Shown here: in pieces, positions 33,503-40,848 of the stretch
How the letters are laid out: each line of letters starts with the position of its first letter
How positions within the stretch are numbered: the first letter of the stretch is position 1
Source: Desulfitobacterium_A sp035539115
GTDB taxonomy: Bacteria; Bacillota; Desulfitobacteriia; Desulfitobacteriales; Desulfitobacteriaceae
NCBI RefSeq assembly: GCF_035539115.1
Contig: NZ_DATLJA010000079.1
Span: 1-40,848, forward strand
Reading direction: 5' to 3'
DNA: 40,848 bases
Program-made: the position numbers and the translations under genes
The notes under the pieces: model-generated
What the model was told of the DNA's origin: nothing
The model's database searches: none
What the model saw: the letters and a program-made list of their open reading frames with translations, nothing else

Positions 33503-35140
33503 TTAAAACACTGCCTGTTCCTTGTACTCCCCGAAGATTTCTTTCAGGACTGAGACGATTTCCCCTTCGGTAGCGTATGAACGAACGGCATCAATAATTT
33601 TCGGCATCAGGTTATCTGAACTCATGGCTGATTCTTTTAAGGCATCGAGAGTATTCTGGACGTGCAAATTATCCCGAGTTGCTTTTAATTCTTTGACACG
33701 ACGTACTTGACTGGATTCGATTTCGGGATCAATTTTTAGGAGGTCGATCTCAATCTTCTCTTTCGTCTGGAACTCGTTTACTCCGACAATAATCCGAGCT
33801 TTACTTTCGATCTCTTTTTGGTAACGGTAGGCTGCATCGGCTATTTCTTGCTGGAAGAAGTTTTCGCTAATTGCAGCAAGCACCCCACCTTGCTCTTCAA
33901 TTTTACGGAAGTATTCTTCAGCCCCTTCTTCCATTTGGTTTGTTAAAGCTTCTACGAAGTACGAACCGGCTAAAGGATCTATAGTATTGGCGACTCCCGT
34001 TTCATAGGCAAGAACTTGCTGAGTCCGCAAGGCAATCTGTACTGCTTTTTCAGAGGGTAGCGCAAGGACTTCATCCATGGAATTCGTATGCAGCGACTGG
34101 GTTCCTCCTAGCACAGCAGCCATCGCTTGATAGGCCGTTCGCACAATATTATTCTCAGGCTGCTGGGCCGTAAGTGAACACCCCGCAGTCTGGGTATGGA
34201 AGCGCAGGAGAAGGCTCTCCTCCGTCTTCGCTCCATATTTCTCTTTCATATGGCGGGCCCAAATTCTGCGGGCAGCGCGATATTTTGCGATTTCTTCAAA
34301 AAAATCCGTATGTGAATTAAAGAAGAAGGATAGGCGAGGTGCAAAATCATCAACATCTAGACCGGCTTTGATTCCAGCTTCAACATAGGCAAAGCCATCC
34401 GCTAGAGTGAAAGCTAGCTCTTGAAGGGCGGTTGCTCCAGCTTCACGGATATGGTACCCACTGATACTAATCGTATTCCACTTTGGAACATTATCCCGCG
34501 CAAAAGCGAAAATATCTGTGATCAAGCGAAGAGATGGCTCAGGTGGGAAAATCCAAGATTTCTGGGCGATATATTCCTTTAAAATATCATTTTGGATCGT
34601 TCCCGTGAGTTTATCCGCAGGAACGCCTTGTTTTTCAGCCGCCACAATATACATGGCCCATAAGATGGATGCCGGAGCATTCGTCGTCATGGAGGTGCTA
34701 ACTTTATCAAGAGGGATATCCTTGAAAAGAGTTTCCATATCTTGGAGTGAATCAATCGCTACCCCAACCCTTCCGACTTCCCCATAAGCGCGTGGATGAT
34801 CAGAATCATAGCCCATGATGGTTGGCATATCAAAAGCGACACTGAGCCCAGTTTGTCCTTGACTGAGCAGAAATTTATAGCGTTGATTTGATTCAGCTGC
34901 TGAGGCAAAGCCTGCAAATTGCCGCATCGTCCAGAGTCTGCCCCGATACATGTTTCTCCGAACGCCCCGTGTATAGGGGTATTCTCCAGGATAACCCAGA
35001 TCTTCACGATAATTGATTTCAGGAGTGTTAACTGGAGTATAAAGCGGTTCGATGGGAACACTGGATACGGTCATAAAGGGTCCTTTCCGCTCTTTCTTCT
35101 CTGGGTAGGATTTTTGCCAACGGGAAAAATCTTCACTCAT
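33503..35140 (-). CDS. Methylmalonyl-CoA mutase large (catalytic) subunit
   Basis: 545 residues from ATG 35138-35140 (TAGGTG site; a GTG at 35149 is an alternative). TIM-barrel substrate domain with GQTGLSVAFDMPT, GTIQNDILKEY and SISGYHIREAG (Y229, H230). By eye, Y65 in NMYRGRLW and R205 in EPSLRLI align with Tyr89 and Arg207 of the Propionibacterium mutase, which favour methylmalonyl-CoA; isobutyryl-CoA mutases carry Phe and Gln. The B12 domain is on a separate gene, as in archaeal and many clostridial mutases. Confidence 0.92.
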   Translation of the reverse strand: MSEDFSRWQKSYPEKKERKGPFMTVSSVPIEPLYTPVNTPEINYREDLGYPGEYPYTRGVRRNMYRGRLWTMRQFAGFASAAESNQRYKFLLSQGQTGLSVAFDMPTIMGYDSDHPRAYGEVGRVGVAIDSLQDMETLFKDIPLDKVSTSMTTNAPASILWAMYIVAAEKQGVPADKLTGTIQNDILKEYIAQKSWIFPPEPSLRLITDIFAFARDNVPKWNTISISGYHIREAGATALQELAFTLADGFAYVEAGIKAGLDVDDFAPRLSFFFNSHTDFFEEIAKYRAARRIWARHMKEKYGAKTEESLLLRFHTQTAGCSLTAQQPENNIVRTAYQAMAAVLGGTQSLHTNSMDEVLALPSEKAVQIALRTQQVLAYETGVANTIDPLAGSYFVEALTNQMEEGAEEYFRKIEEQGGVLAAISENFFQQEIADAAYRYQKEIESKARIIVGVNEFQTKEKIEIDLLKIDPEIESSQVRRVKELKATRDNLHVQNTLDALKESAMSSDNLMPKIIDAVRSYATEGEIVSVLKEIFGEYKEQAVF

Positions 35141-35248
35141 CAAATTCACCTAACCTTTCTTTATTGTCACTCCCTGAAACACCTTTTTCATCTTTATATC
35201 TATAAATTTTTGCTCTGAAACAATTAAAAAGCCAGAATCTATATTTCA

Positions 35249-36211
35249 TTATCTCGAAGAATGATTTTTAGATTCTAATGAGAGAATTGTCGTCCAGATT
35301 TTTTCGGCGAGTTGATACGGATTTTTTTGTTCAAGGACATCCCTCGTATTTATCCAGTTTGCCCAAGTCGTTTCAAACGTTTGACGCGTTATTTCTTCCC
35401 AGTGGCTCCAGACTTCTTGACGGAAAGCCTTTTTCTGGCGTTCAAGATTCTTCCCAGACTCGATCAGAAAGTTCTGATGGGCAGTAATTTGATTGTGAAG
35501 CTCGGTAAGCCCACGTTGGTCTATGACACTGGTCAAGACCACTGGTGCACGCCAAGATTTTTCTCCATTTAAGTCGAGCATCATTTGGATATCATTCTTA
35601 AGACGCTCGGCACCCGGTAAATCAGCTTTATTAACAACAAAGATATCCGCAATTTCCATGATCCCTGCTTTGATCGCTTGGATTCCATCTCCGGCTCCCG
35701 GGTTCAAAACCACGATGACGGTATCAGCTAGTTCCATGATTTCTAACTCGGATTGCCCTACTCCGACTGTCTCGAGTATGAGACGTTGATAACCCGCAGC
35801 TTCCAGGATTCTTAAGACATCGATCGTGGAGCGCGCCACTCCCCCCAAATGCCCTCGCGTTCCCATACTTCGAATGAACACTCCGGGGTCCGTACCATGG
35901 GATTGCATCCGAATTCGGTCTCCAAGAATAGCCCCGCCAGAATAGGGACTACTTGGATCTACAGCGACAATTCCAACTTTGTCCTTCTGATCCCGGTAGA
36001 GTTGAGTTATTGCTTCTATTAAGGAGCTTTTACCTGCACCCGGTGGTCCCGTTATACCTATGACCATTCGTTGTCCGGTCCTCGGCAGGATTTGACTCAT
36101 AATGTCGATTCGCCTTTGATTATCCTCGACTTGGGAAATGAGTTTAGCAGTAGCCCGCTTGTCCCCATTCCATAGGCGTTCCAGCCAAGATTCCAAATCG
36201 TCGATTCTCAA
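35249..36211 (-). CDS. meaB: MeaB/ArgK-type GTPase, mutase chaperone
   Basis: 320 residues, G3E-family GTPase. P-loop GPPGAGKSS (55-63), a DPSSPYSGGAILGDRIRM segment, ETVGVGQSE and the base-recognition NKAD. MeaB protects methylmalonyl-CoA mutase from inactivation and gates loading of adenosylcobalamin. It starts at a TTG overlapping the stop of the adenosyltransferase gene (TTGA) and lies about 100 bp ahead of the mutase gene, an exact fit to its known client. Confidence 0.93.
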   Translation of the reverse strand: MRIDDLESWLERLWNGDKRATAKLISQVEDNQRRIDIMSQILPRTGQRMVIGITGPPGAGKSSLIEAITQLYRDQKDKVGIVAVDPSSPYSGGAILGDRIRMQSHGTDPGVFIRSMGTRGHLGGVARSTIDVLRILEAAGYQRLILETVGVGQSELEIMELADTVIVVLNPGAGDGIQAIKAGIMEIADIFVVNKADLPGAERLKNDIQMMLDLNGEKSWRAPVVLTSVIDQRGLTELHNQITAHQNFLIESGKNLERQKKAFRQEVWSHWEEITRQTFETTWANWINTRDVLEQKNPYQLAEKIWTTILSLESKNHSSR

Positions 36212-36726
36212 AATTCCATCCCTTCCTTTGCTTCAACCCCCTGATGGTATGCATGCCGTTGTTCTTGCATTATGGTTACGGTATCGGCAATAGCTAAAAT
36301 TTCATCTGGCGCATAGCGTCCGGTTAAAACAAGATTAAGTCGAGACGGACGCTTCTCAAGAAGGTCTAAGACCTCTTGAACCGTGACCAATTTAAATCCT
36401 AAGGCGACCAAAAGTTCATCTGCGACGATCAAGTCAAAACGATCTTCTTTAAACCATTGGGCTAAAATGTCTAAACCGTCATGGGCCATCGCGATATCCA
36501 CTGGATCGGGATCCTCAAAGGATACAAAACTATCCCTGCCCGATTGGACAAGCGTTAAATTCGGAAGTTGTTCGGAAATTCTTACCTCTCCATAATTTTT
36601 GCTTCCTTTCATGAATTGCAAGAAACCAACCTTTTGTTCGTGCCCCAAGGCCCTAAGGCTCAGACCCAAAGCTGCTGTGGTCTTTCCTTTCCCATTACCG
36701 GTATACATAAGCAAGAGTCCCTTCAT
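36208..36726 (-). CDS. cobO: Cob(I)alamin adenosyltransferase, CobA/CobO type
   Basis: 172 residues from ATG 36724-36726; a longer frame to 36744 begins inside the GGAGGGAG ribosome binding site. Family P-loop YTGNGKGKTTAALGLSLRA (about 8-26), later DLIVADELLVAL and LVLTGRYAPDEI. It transfers the adenosyl group of ATP to cob(I)alamin, making the cofactor of the mutase encoded in the same operon. First gene after the sigma-54 promoter at 36874-36888. Confidence 0.93.
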   Translation of the reverse strand: MKGLLLMYTGNGKGKTTAALGLSLRALGHEQKVGFLQFMKGSKNYGEVRISEQLPNLTLVQSGRDSFVSFEDPDPVDIAMAHDGLDILAQWFKEDRFDLIVADELLVALGFKLVTVQEVLDLLEKRPSRLNLVLTGRYAPDEILAIADTVTIMQEQRHAYHQGVEAKEGMEF

Positions 36727-36873
36727 TGATTCATCTCCCTCCAAATACTCTAAATATTCTGTAATATCAGCTTAAAAGCTCTTGCTAAATGTCTTACTCC
36801 TTCAACCACCCTCCTCTTATGGGCAACTACTGAATCTCTAGTCTTTCATTAACCGAATAGTTAGAATTATATT

Positions 36874-36888
36874 GCAATTTATGTGCCA
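36874..36888 (-). promoter_or_regulatory. Sigma-54 promoter of the cobO-meaB-mutase operon
   Basis: The minus strand reads TGGCACATAAATTGC, a full match to TGGCAC-N5-TTGC. Transcription would start near 36862, about 135 bases before cobO. The 345-bp gap 36727-37071 contains this promoter, the palindrome at 36973-37025 and no gene. Confidence 0.85.
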
Positions 36889-36972
36889 ACTCAATATCAC
36901 CCAAATAAAGTTGATATTCCCGAATAATGAGTAAACATGGAGAAAACACCTGTGTACCCTATACTATAAGTA

Positions 36973-37025
36973 AGCGTCCCGAAGGCGGACATATTTGTTC
37001 AATATATGTCCGCCTTCGGGACGCT
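36973..37025. promoter_or_regulatory. Large palindrome, likely activator-binding site (copy 2)
   Basis: Perfect 22-bp arms (36973-36994 and 37004-37025). It is the sequence relative of copy 1 at 32975-33028, including flanking CTATAAGTAA on the left; three differences in the left arm are each matched by the complementary change in the right arm. Half sites GTCC-N7-GGAC lie at 36976-36990 and 37008-37022. It is about 85 bp upstream of the -24 element and just past the stop codon of the activator gene. Confidence 0.6.
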
Positions 37026-37071
37026 ATGCAAAGGCAGATGGATAAACCGAAAAAAACTAAACCGAAAAAAA

Positions 37072-39162
37072 CTAATCTTTCAGATTGTATTTATCGAGTT
37101 TATCGTAAAGTCTCGACCTACTAAGGTTTAGGAGTTTCGCAGCTTTTGTTTTGTTGCCCCCAGCCTTTTCAAGGGCTCCAATAATCATCTTACGTTCTAT
37201 TTGACCGATTTTTTCCTGGTGGCGAATCGACCCACTAATTACCTGACCTGTGGAAGAGCTATTGTTCAGTATTTGTTTGGGTAAATGAGTTAACTGGATC
37301 AACCCACTGCGCGTATAGTTTACAGCCCTCTCCACGACATTTTCCAATTCACGTATATTTCCTGGCCATGAGTAGTTGAGCAAAATCTTCATAGCATTAT
37401 CGGCGATATCCTGGACGTTAGCATTAAGAATGTTATTAAATTTAGTTATAAAAAAATGGGTTAAAGGTTCTATATCCTCGGTACGCTCCCGTAGTGGTGG
37501 TAAATGCAAATTGATGACATTTAACCTATAATATAGATCCGCTCGGAACTCTCCTTCAGAAATAGCTTTTTCGAGATTTTTATTGGTGGCTGCTAAAACA
37601 CGGACATTGACTTTAATGGTTTTTGTACTACCTAAACGTTCGAATTCACGGTCTTGTAACACCCGTAATAACTTGGATTGTAGAGCTAGCGGCATGTCCC
37701 CGATTTCATCTAAAAAGAGCGTTCCTCCATCAGCTATCTCTAAGCGTCCCGGTTTACCGGCCTTTGCTGCACCAGTAAAGGCGCCTCCAATGTAACCAAA
37801 CATTTCCGCTTCTATTAGGCTTTCTGGAATAGCGGCACAGTTTACTTTAACAAATGGTCCTTTGCACCTGTCACTACAGAGATGAATAGCATGGGCTACT
37901 CCTTCTTTGCCAGTGCCGCTTTCCCCTGTAATTAATACGGTAGAACGACTTGAGGCAACAATCGTTATTTCTTCCTTTATTCCTTTCATCTCGGTACTTT
38001 CGGCAACTATGTCTTTCATAATATCTTGTGCAGTCTTGTTTTTTTGTAATTCTTCCTGGAAAAACGAAACTTTATGTTCTAAGAATCGGATTTTTTCAGC
38101 GAGTTCCTGGGCTTCGGCAAGCTGAGGAAATACGGCCTTTCCCACTGCACCAACGACATTTCCTTCTTTTATTATGGGCAACCGGGAAACAATTAAAGGC
38201 TTGCCCTTAATTGTCAGGACATCACTTGTTTCCGATACACCAGTGCTGGCCACAATGTGTAATCGGCTCGTCTCCATAATGTCCGTAAACGGTTTTCCAA
38301 CAACTTCTTCAGGATGTAGAGTTAGAAAGTCTGCCATCGCTTGATTAACAAGCGTCGTTTTTCCTCTTCCATCCACCACAATTATACCGTCATGAATAAT
38401 ATTAAGAACTGTGTCGAAGGTTTTGTTTAAAGCTTTAACTGATTCTAGCTCTTTAGCAGTATGCTCTAAATCTGTAAGATCTTGAAAGATGACGATTGCT
38501 CCCGCAACGTTCCCTCCAATGTTTAGGGGAGTAATATTTACGACCATGGTAATGTTACGGTGCGCGTACTTTATTCCTATTTTAACCTCACCGTGAATGA
38601 GTGACGGGGTTAAGTCTAAACTAGGCAATAACTCTTTGAAGGACTGGCCAAGGGAGATATCAGCCTCTAAGCCTAGTAACCGGCTTGCCCCTATATTAAT
38701 AAGAGTTACCGAACCTTGGCTGTCAACAGCTATCACACCGTTGTGCATAGAATCTAATATAGCTTTCAACTGAACATTCAGGAGCTCGGAATGCCTAAAT
38801 AAAGTCATAACCATATTCGCTTTGCACAGAAGGCCAATTACTTTCCCTTCCTTGTTAATAACAGGAAGCGACCCGACCGGACTCACTTGCACTAAACTAG
38901 CCAACTTGTCGTCTGGGATATCGTCCGAAATACTGAGCACATCTGTTATTAGGTAAGGGTCAACTATGTCTTTAGAGGTTGCACCGTCTTGAATCGCACG
39001 ATAAAGGCTACTTCTACTAAATATACTTAAAAGTCGGTCTTCTTCATCTAATACAGGGATAATGGCAATCTTTAGATTCATGAAAATACTCACAGCTTTA
39101 GCAATAGTGTCGCCGAGGTTCAAATATGAAAGTTTGGTATTGGTACCTTCCCGAAGGAGCAT
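37072..39162 (-). CDS. Sigma-54-dependent activator: CBS pair, two PAS domains, AAA+, Fis-type HTH
   Basis: About 696 residues; ATG 39160-39162 is preferred over GTG 39171 for spacing to AAGGG. Residues 1-120 are a CBS-domain pair (DTIAKAVSIFMNL, PVDGSLPV-like VSPVGSLPVINKEG). PAS domains fall at about 128-235 (ILDSMHNGVIAVD) and 245-350 (VLNIIHDGIIVVD). The AAA+ core has Walker A GESGTGKEG (about 408-416) and the sigma-54-contact loop GAFTGA (about 457-462). A C-terminal Fis helix-turn-helix follows (GGNKTKAAKLLNLSRSRLYDKL). It remodels sigma-54 polymerase at distant enhancers. CBS pairs often sense adenylates. It lies beside two sigma-54 promoters and is their obvious activator. Confidence 0.92.
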   Translation of the reverse strand: MLLREGTNTKLSYLNLGDTIAKAVSIFMNLKIAIIPVLDEEDRLLSIFSRSSLYRAIQDGATSKDIVDPYLITDVLSISDDIPDDKLASLVQVSPVGSLPVINKEGKVIGLLCKANMVMTLFRHSELLNVQLKAILDSMHNGVIAVDSQGSVTLINIGASRLLGLEADISLGQSFKELLPSLDLTPSLIHGEVKIGIKYAHRNITMVVNITPLNIGGNVAGAIVIFQDLTDLEHTAKELESVKALNKTFDTVLNIIHDGIIVVDGRGKTTLVNQAMADFLTLHPEEVVGKPFTDIMETSRLHIVASTGVSETSDVLTIKGKPLIVSRLPIIKEGNVVGAVGKAVFPQLAEAQELAEKIRFLEHKVSFFQEELQKNKTAQDIMKDIVAESTEMKGIKEEITIVASSRSTVLITGESGTGKEGVAHAIHLCSDRCKGPFVKVNCAAIPESLIEAEMFGYIGGAFTGAAKAGKPGRLEIADGGTLFLDEIGDMPLALQSKLLRVLQDREFERLGSTKTIKVNVRVLAATNKNLEKAISEGEFRADLYYRLNVINLHLPPLRERTEDIEPLTHFFITKFNNILNANVQDIADNAMKILLNYSWPGNIRELENVVERAVNYTRSGLIQLTHLPKQILNNSSSTGQVISGSIRHQEKIGQIERKMIIGALEKAGGNKTKAAKLLNLSRSRLYDKLDKYNLKD

Positions 39163-39266
39163 TTTAATCACACCCTTACTAAAATTAGCGCTTTATTAGC
39201 CACAAAGGAATTACCCAAATCCCAACTGCATCAAGCAGTAAGTATTATCTGTATTTTCTTAATATT

Positions 39267-39310
39267 CTTCACTATTGATATATTTCCTGCCTAAATAATC
39301 AATAGTGAAG
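39267..39310. promoter_or_regulatory. 13-bp inverted repeat upstream of the activator gene
   Basis: CTTCACTATTGAT (39267-39279) and ATCAATAGTGAAG (39298-39310) are perfect arms with an 18-base spacer, about 105 bases upstream of the activator start and 117 bases past the stop of the FAH-family gene. No T-run follows on the minus strand, so an operator is as likely as a terminator. Confidence 0.4.
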
Positions 39311-39426
39311 ATATTTCCCTATATATACAAAGACCTGTATCATTGAATTTCAAAACTTTCCGTCTAAACGCCGTTCAATCTCATCATCTGTGAAAGCCCC
39401 TTCTCAAATGCTTTATAAGAAGAAAT

Positions 39427-40065
39427 CTATTCATTCTTTACCAAAACGACCTTACATTCTCCTATCTGCACTTCATTCCACTTGAGCACCAAATGGTCTT
39501 CATTCGCCAAAGCTCCAACCCCTGCAGGTGTCCCTGTAAATATAATATCCCCCTGCCCTAACCCGAAATGCTTAGCTGAGAATTCGAGGATCGTTGGCAA
39601 ATCAAAAATCATATCTTTAATATTGCCGCGCTGAACTTCCTGGCCATTTTTCTCTAAAGTAAAATCATAGGCACTAACCTCCTGTAACCCTTCAAAGGGC
39701 AGCCACGAGGAAAGCACTGCAGAATTGGGGAAACCTTTAGCTAATAACCAGGGGTATGCTTTCTTTTTTAATTCATCTTGAACATCTCTAAGCGTCAAAT
39801 CCAGACCGATTGTCATTCGATCAATAAGTTCTTCTAGCGGAAGGCCTGGCTCATAAGTCCTCGCCAGATGAATGACCAATTCTGTTTCATAGTTCACACT
39901 TCCTCGGTCCCCTGGGAGCAGAATCGTTTGCCCCTTCGCCCCTGCCAAAGCATGAGTGGGCTTGCTAAACAAAAAAGGAGATGTTGGAATCGCATTGTTT
40001 AACTCCTGGGCATGTAGCCGATAATTTCTCCCTATACAATAGATGTTCTTAATGTCTGAAACCAT
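39427..40065 (-). CDS. Fumarylacetoacetate hydrolase family protein
   Basis: 212 residues, the short form of the family. NIYCIGRNYRLHAQEL at the start, FLFSKPTHAL, the metal-binding NYETELVIHL region with two glutamates, and the late GDIIFTGTPAGVGAL segment. Members hydrolyse, decarboxylate or isomerise 2-oxo- or acylpyruvate-type acids using Mg or Mn. The ATG follows a TAGGAGG site. It is upstream of the activator gene on the same strand; whether it belongs to the acyl-CoA pathway is unknown. Confidence 0.88.
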   Translation of the reverse strand: MVSDIKNIYCIGRNYRLHAQELNNAIPTSPFLFSKPTHALAGAKGQTILLPGDRGSVNYETELVIHLARTYEPGLPLEELIDRMTIGLDLTLRDVQDELKKKAYPWLLAKGFPNSAVLSSWLPFEGLQEVSAYDFTLEKNGQEVQRGNIKDMIFDLPTILEFSAKHFGLGQGDIIFTGTPAGVGALANEDHLVLKWNEVQIGECKVVLVKNE

Positions 40066-40114
40066 TCTTTTTGCCTCCTATATATTGGTCAAGTCATTGT
40101 TATCTATACTAACA

Positions 40115-40149
40115 AAGAGAGAAGTCGCATTAAATACGACTTCTCTCTT
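40115..40149 (-). terminator. Hairpin after the rubredoxin-like gene
   Basis: GAGAGAAGTCG (40117-40127) and CGACTTCTCTC (40137-40147) form a perfect 11-bp stem with a 9-base loop, about 70 bases beyond the stop at 40218; on the minus strand CTTTGTT follows. Confidence 0.6.
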
Positions 40150-40217
40150 CTCTTGTACACCCTCCCATATCTATTTACATGATTTGAGGTATGTAGCAGG
40201 GGCGATCAGATTCTATC

Positions 40218-40547
40218 TTACCACTTGCCTTTGCCTACATGACCTGCAATTTCAGCTTTGCTTCTTTGCTTAATAACCCAAGCTTCATCCCGTGCTTGTT
40301 TAAACAATGCTACGCAAGGAGGGTCAAGATTAATGTCGATACCTTCTTTGGCTAAATCTTTAATTTTCATAGCGAGTTCTATAATTTCCATGTGGATCTC
40401 ATTTGTGCGATCTGAATCATAAACTTTTTTGGCATCTTCTACGGATAAAGCCAAGAACTTCTCCTTAGGCGCTCCACATTTTGGACATTTTTCAGGGGCC
40501 TCGCTGCCTTCATGAAGGTAGCCGCATACAGAACATTTCCACAACAT
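40218..40547 (-). CDS. Rubredoxin-like iron-binding protein
   Basis: 109 residues. The first 32 form a rubredoxin-type knuckle with CSVCGY (C5, C8) and CPKCGAPKEKF (C21, C24), as at the C-terminus of rubrerythrins but here at the N-terminus. The rest (about 40-109) is helical, with DLAKEGIDINLDPPCVALFKQARDEAW seen in small clostridial homologues. It probably carries electrons through a single FeS4 centre, possibly in oxidative stress defence. The ATG follows GAAAGGAG. Upstream (40548-40710) is its promoter region, with no other gene. Confidence 0.85.
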   Translation of the reverse strand: MLWKCSVCGYLHEGSEAPEKCPKCGAPKEKFLALSVEDAKKVYDSDRTNEIHMEIIELAMKIKDLAKEGIDINLDPPCVALFKQARDEAWVIKQRSKAEIAGHVGKGKW

Positions 40548-40710
40548 AATTTTGGATCTCCTTTCATACTTCGAATAATTTCCTAAATTCCACGTCTAAT
40601 TACTTAATTTTGTTACTCAACACGAAACTAAGGAGAATCAAGGAAATTTCTTCTTCATTATACCATTTATTCACCGTCTCGCGTCAATTTGCTAAAAACC
40701 TTTTATTAAA

Positions 40711-40848
40711 CCCAAGTTTGGCGACAATTTATTCCAAACGCAGTAATATCAAGGCTTCTAGGGTTTGCCAACGAAAGTGTAGTCCCAAATTGGAAAATGA
40801 CCTCTCCGAACTATTGATTTTACTGGGCTAAAGGGGTTCTGTTTTTGA
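40711..40848. repeat. Left-hand part of the small inverted-repeat (MITE-like) element
   Basis: Begins with CCCAAGTTTGGCGACA (40711-40726), the inverse of the end at 121-136. The final 59 bases repeat 1-59 exactly. The unique flank changes abruptly at 40710/40711. It does not continue the PAS gene that is broken on the left side, so the two window ends are probably two different genomic copies of the element. Confidence 0.6.

Noticed and set aside
36727..36970. A cobalamin riboswitch ahead of the adenosyltransferase gene
   Set aside because: No B12-box-like conserved sequence was seen, and the region is accounted for by a sigma-54 promoter.
1..40848. A circular plasmid or phage genome, from the 59-bp identity of the two ends
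   Set aside because: No replication, partition or phage genes are present, the content is chromosomal metabolism, and the identity is fully explained by a short repeat element entered from both ends. It remains testable.

Overview
The window looks like chromosomal DNA from an anaerobic, spore-former-type Firmicute of the Desulfosporosinus/Desulfitobacterium (Peptococcaceae) kind. This is inferred from moderate GC, strong AGGAGG-type ribosome binding sites, the protein flavour (CBS-PAS sigma-54 activators, split methylmalonyl-CoA mutase, DUF364 protein, YxiN/DbpA-type helicase) and many minus-strand operons. Only two convincing genes are on the plus strand. No rRNA, tRNA or CRISPR array was seen.

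Layout. 1-136 and 40711-40848 are two pieces of one small inverted-repeat element (about 215 bp if joined). They share 59 identical bases, so the window appears bounded by copies of a MITE-like repeat; the left piece cuts a PAS-domain regulator gene. 593-3194: acyl-CoA ligase and a metallo-beta-lactamase-fold hydrolase. 3361-5871: a three-gene operon (P-loop GTPase, soluble ABC ATPase, DUF364 protein) that looks like a metal or cofactor handling module. 6066-7352: a lipoprotein serpin. 7656-15809: a complete Wadjet (JetABCD/SMC-type) anti-plasmid system in the order D-A-B-C, with an unusual 408-bp GC-rich, hairpin-rich insert between jetD and jetA. 16074-19970: SEC-C protein, small unknown proteins, YbjQ-family protein, DEAD-box helicase.

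20041-25396 is an accessory, partly decayed zone. It holds a truncated MFS exporter, a frameshifted PEP-utilising/rifampin-phosphotransferase-like enzyme with its TetR regulator, remnants of TudS-like, RtcB and SEC-C genes, and a HepT/MntA (HEPN/MNT) toxin-antitoxin pair. Short duplicated segments (a 67-bp promoter-like repeat and related terminator hairpins) occur twice here. 25658-27100 holds a coiled-coil protein, an HD-domain protein and a DUF2892 membrane protein.

27211-39162 is a coherent acyl-CoA catabolism regulon. Operon 1 (hbd, thiolase, acyl-CoA dehydrogenase, two CoA-transferase subunits, a CaiB fragment) and operon 2 (cobalamin adenosyltransferase, MeaB GTPase, methylmalonyl-CoA mutase large and small subunits) are each preceded by a good sigma-54 -24/-12 promoter. 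About 85-120 bp further upstream, each has a near-perfect palindrome of 22-24 bp arms. The two palindromes differ by symmetrical, compensating substitutions, and one lies beside the gene for a CBS-PAS-PAS-AAA+-Fis sigma-54 activator (37072-39162). The simplest reading is that this activator binds both palindromes and switches on beta-oxidation plus the methylmalonyl-CoA/succinyl-CoA branch together. The window closes with a fumarylacetoacetate-hydrolase family enzyme and a rubredoxin-like protein.
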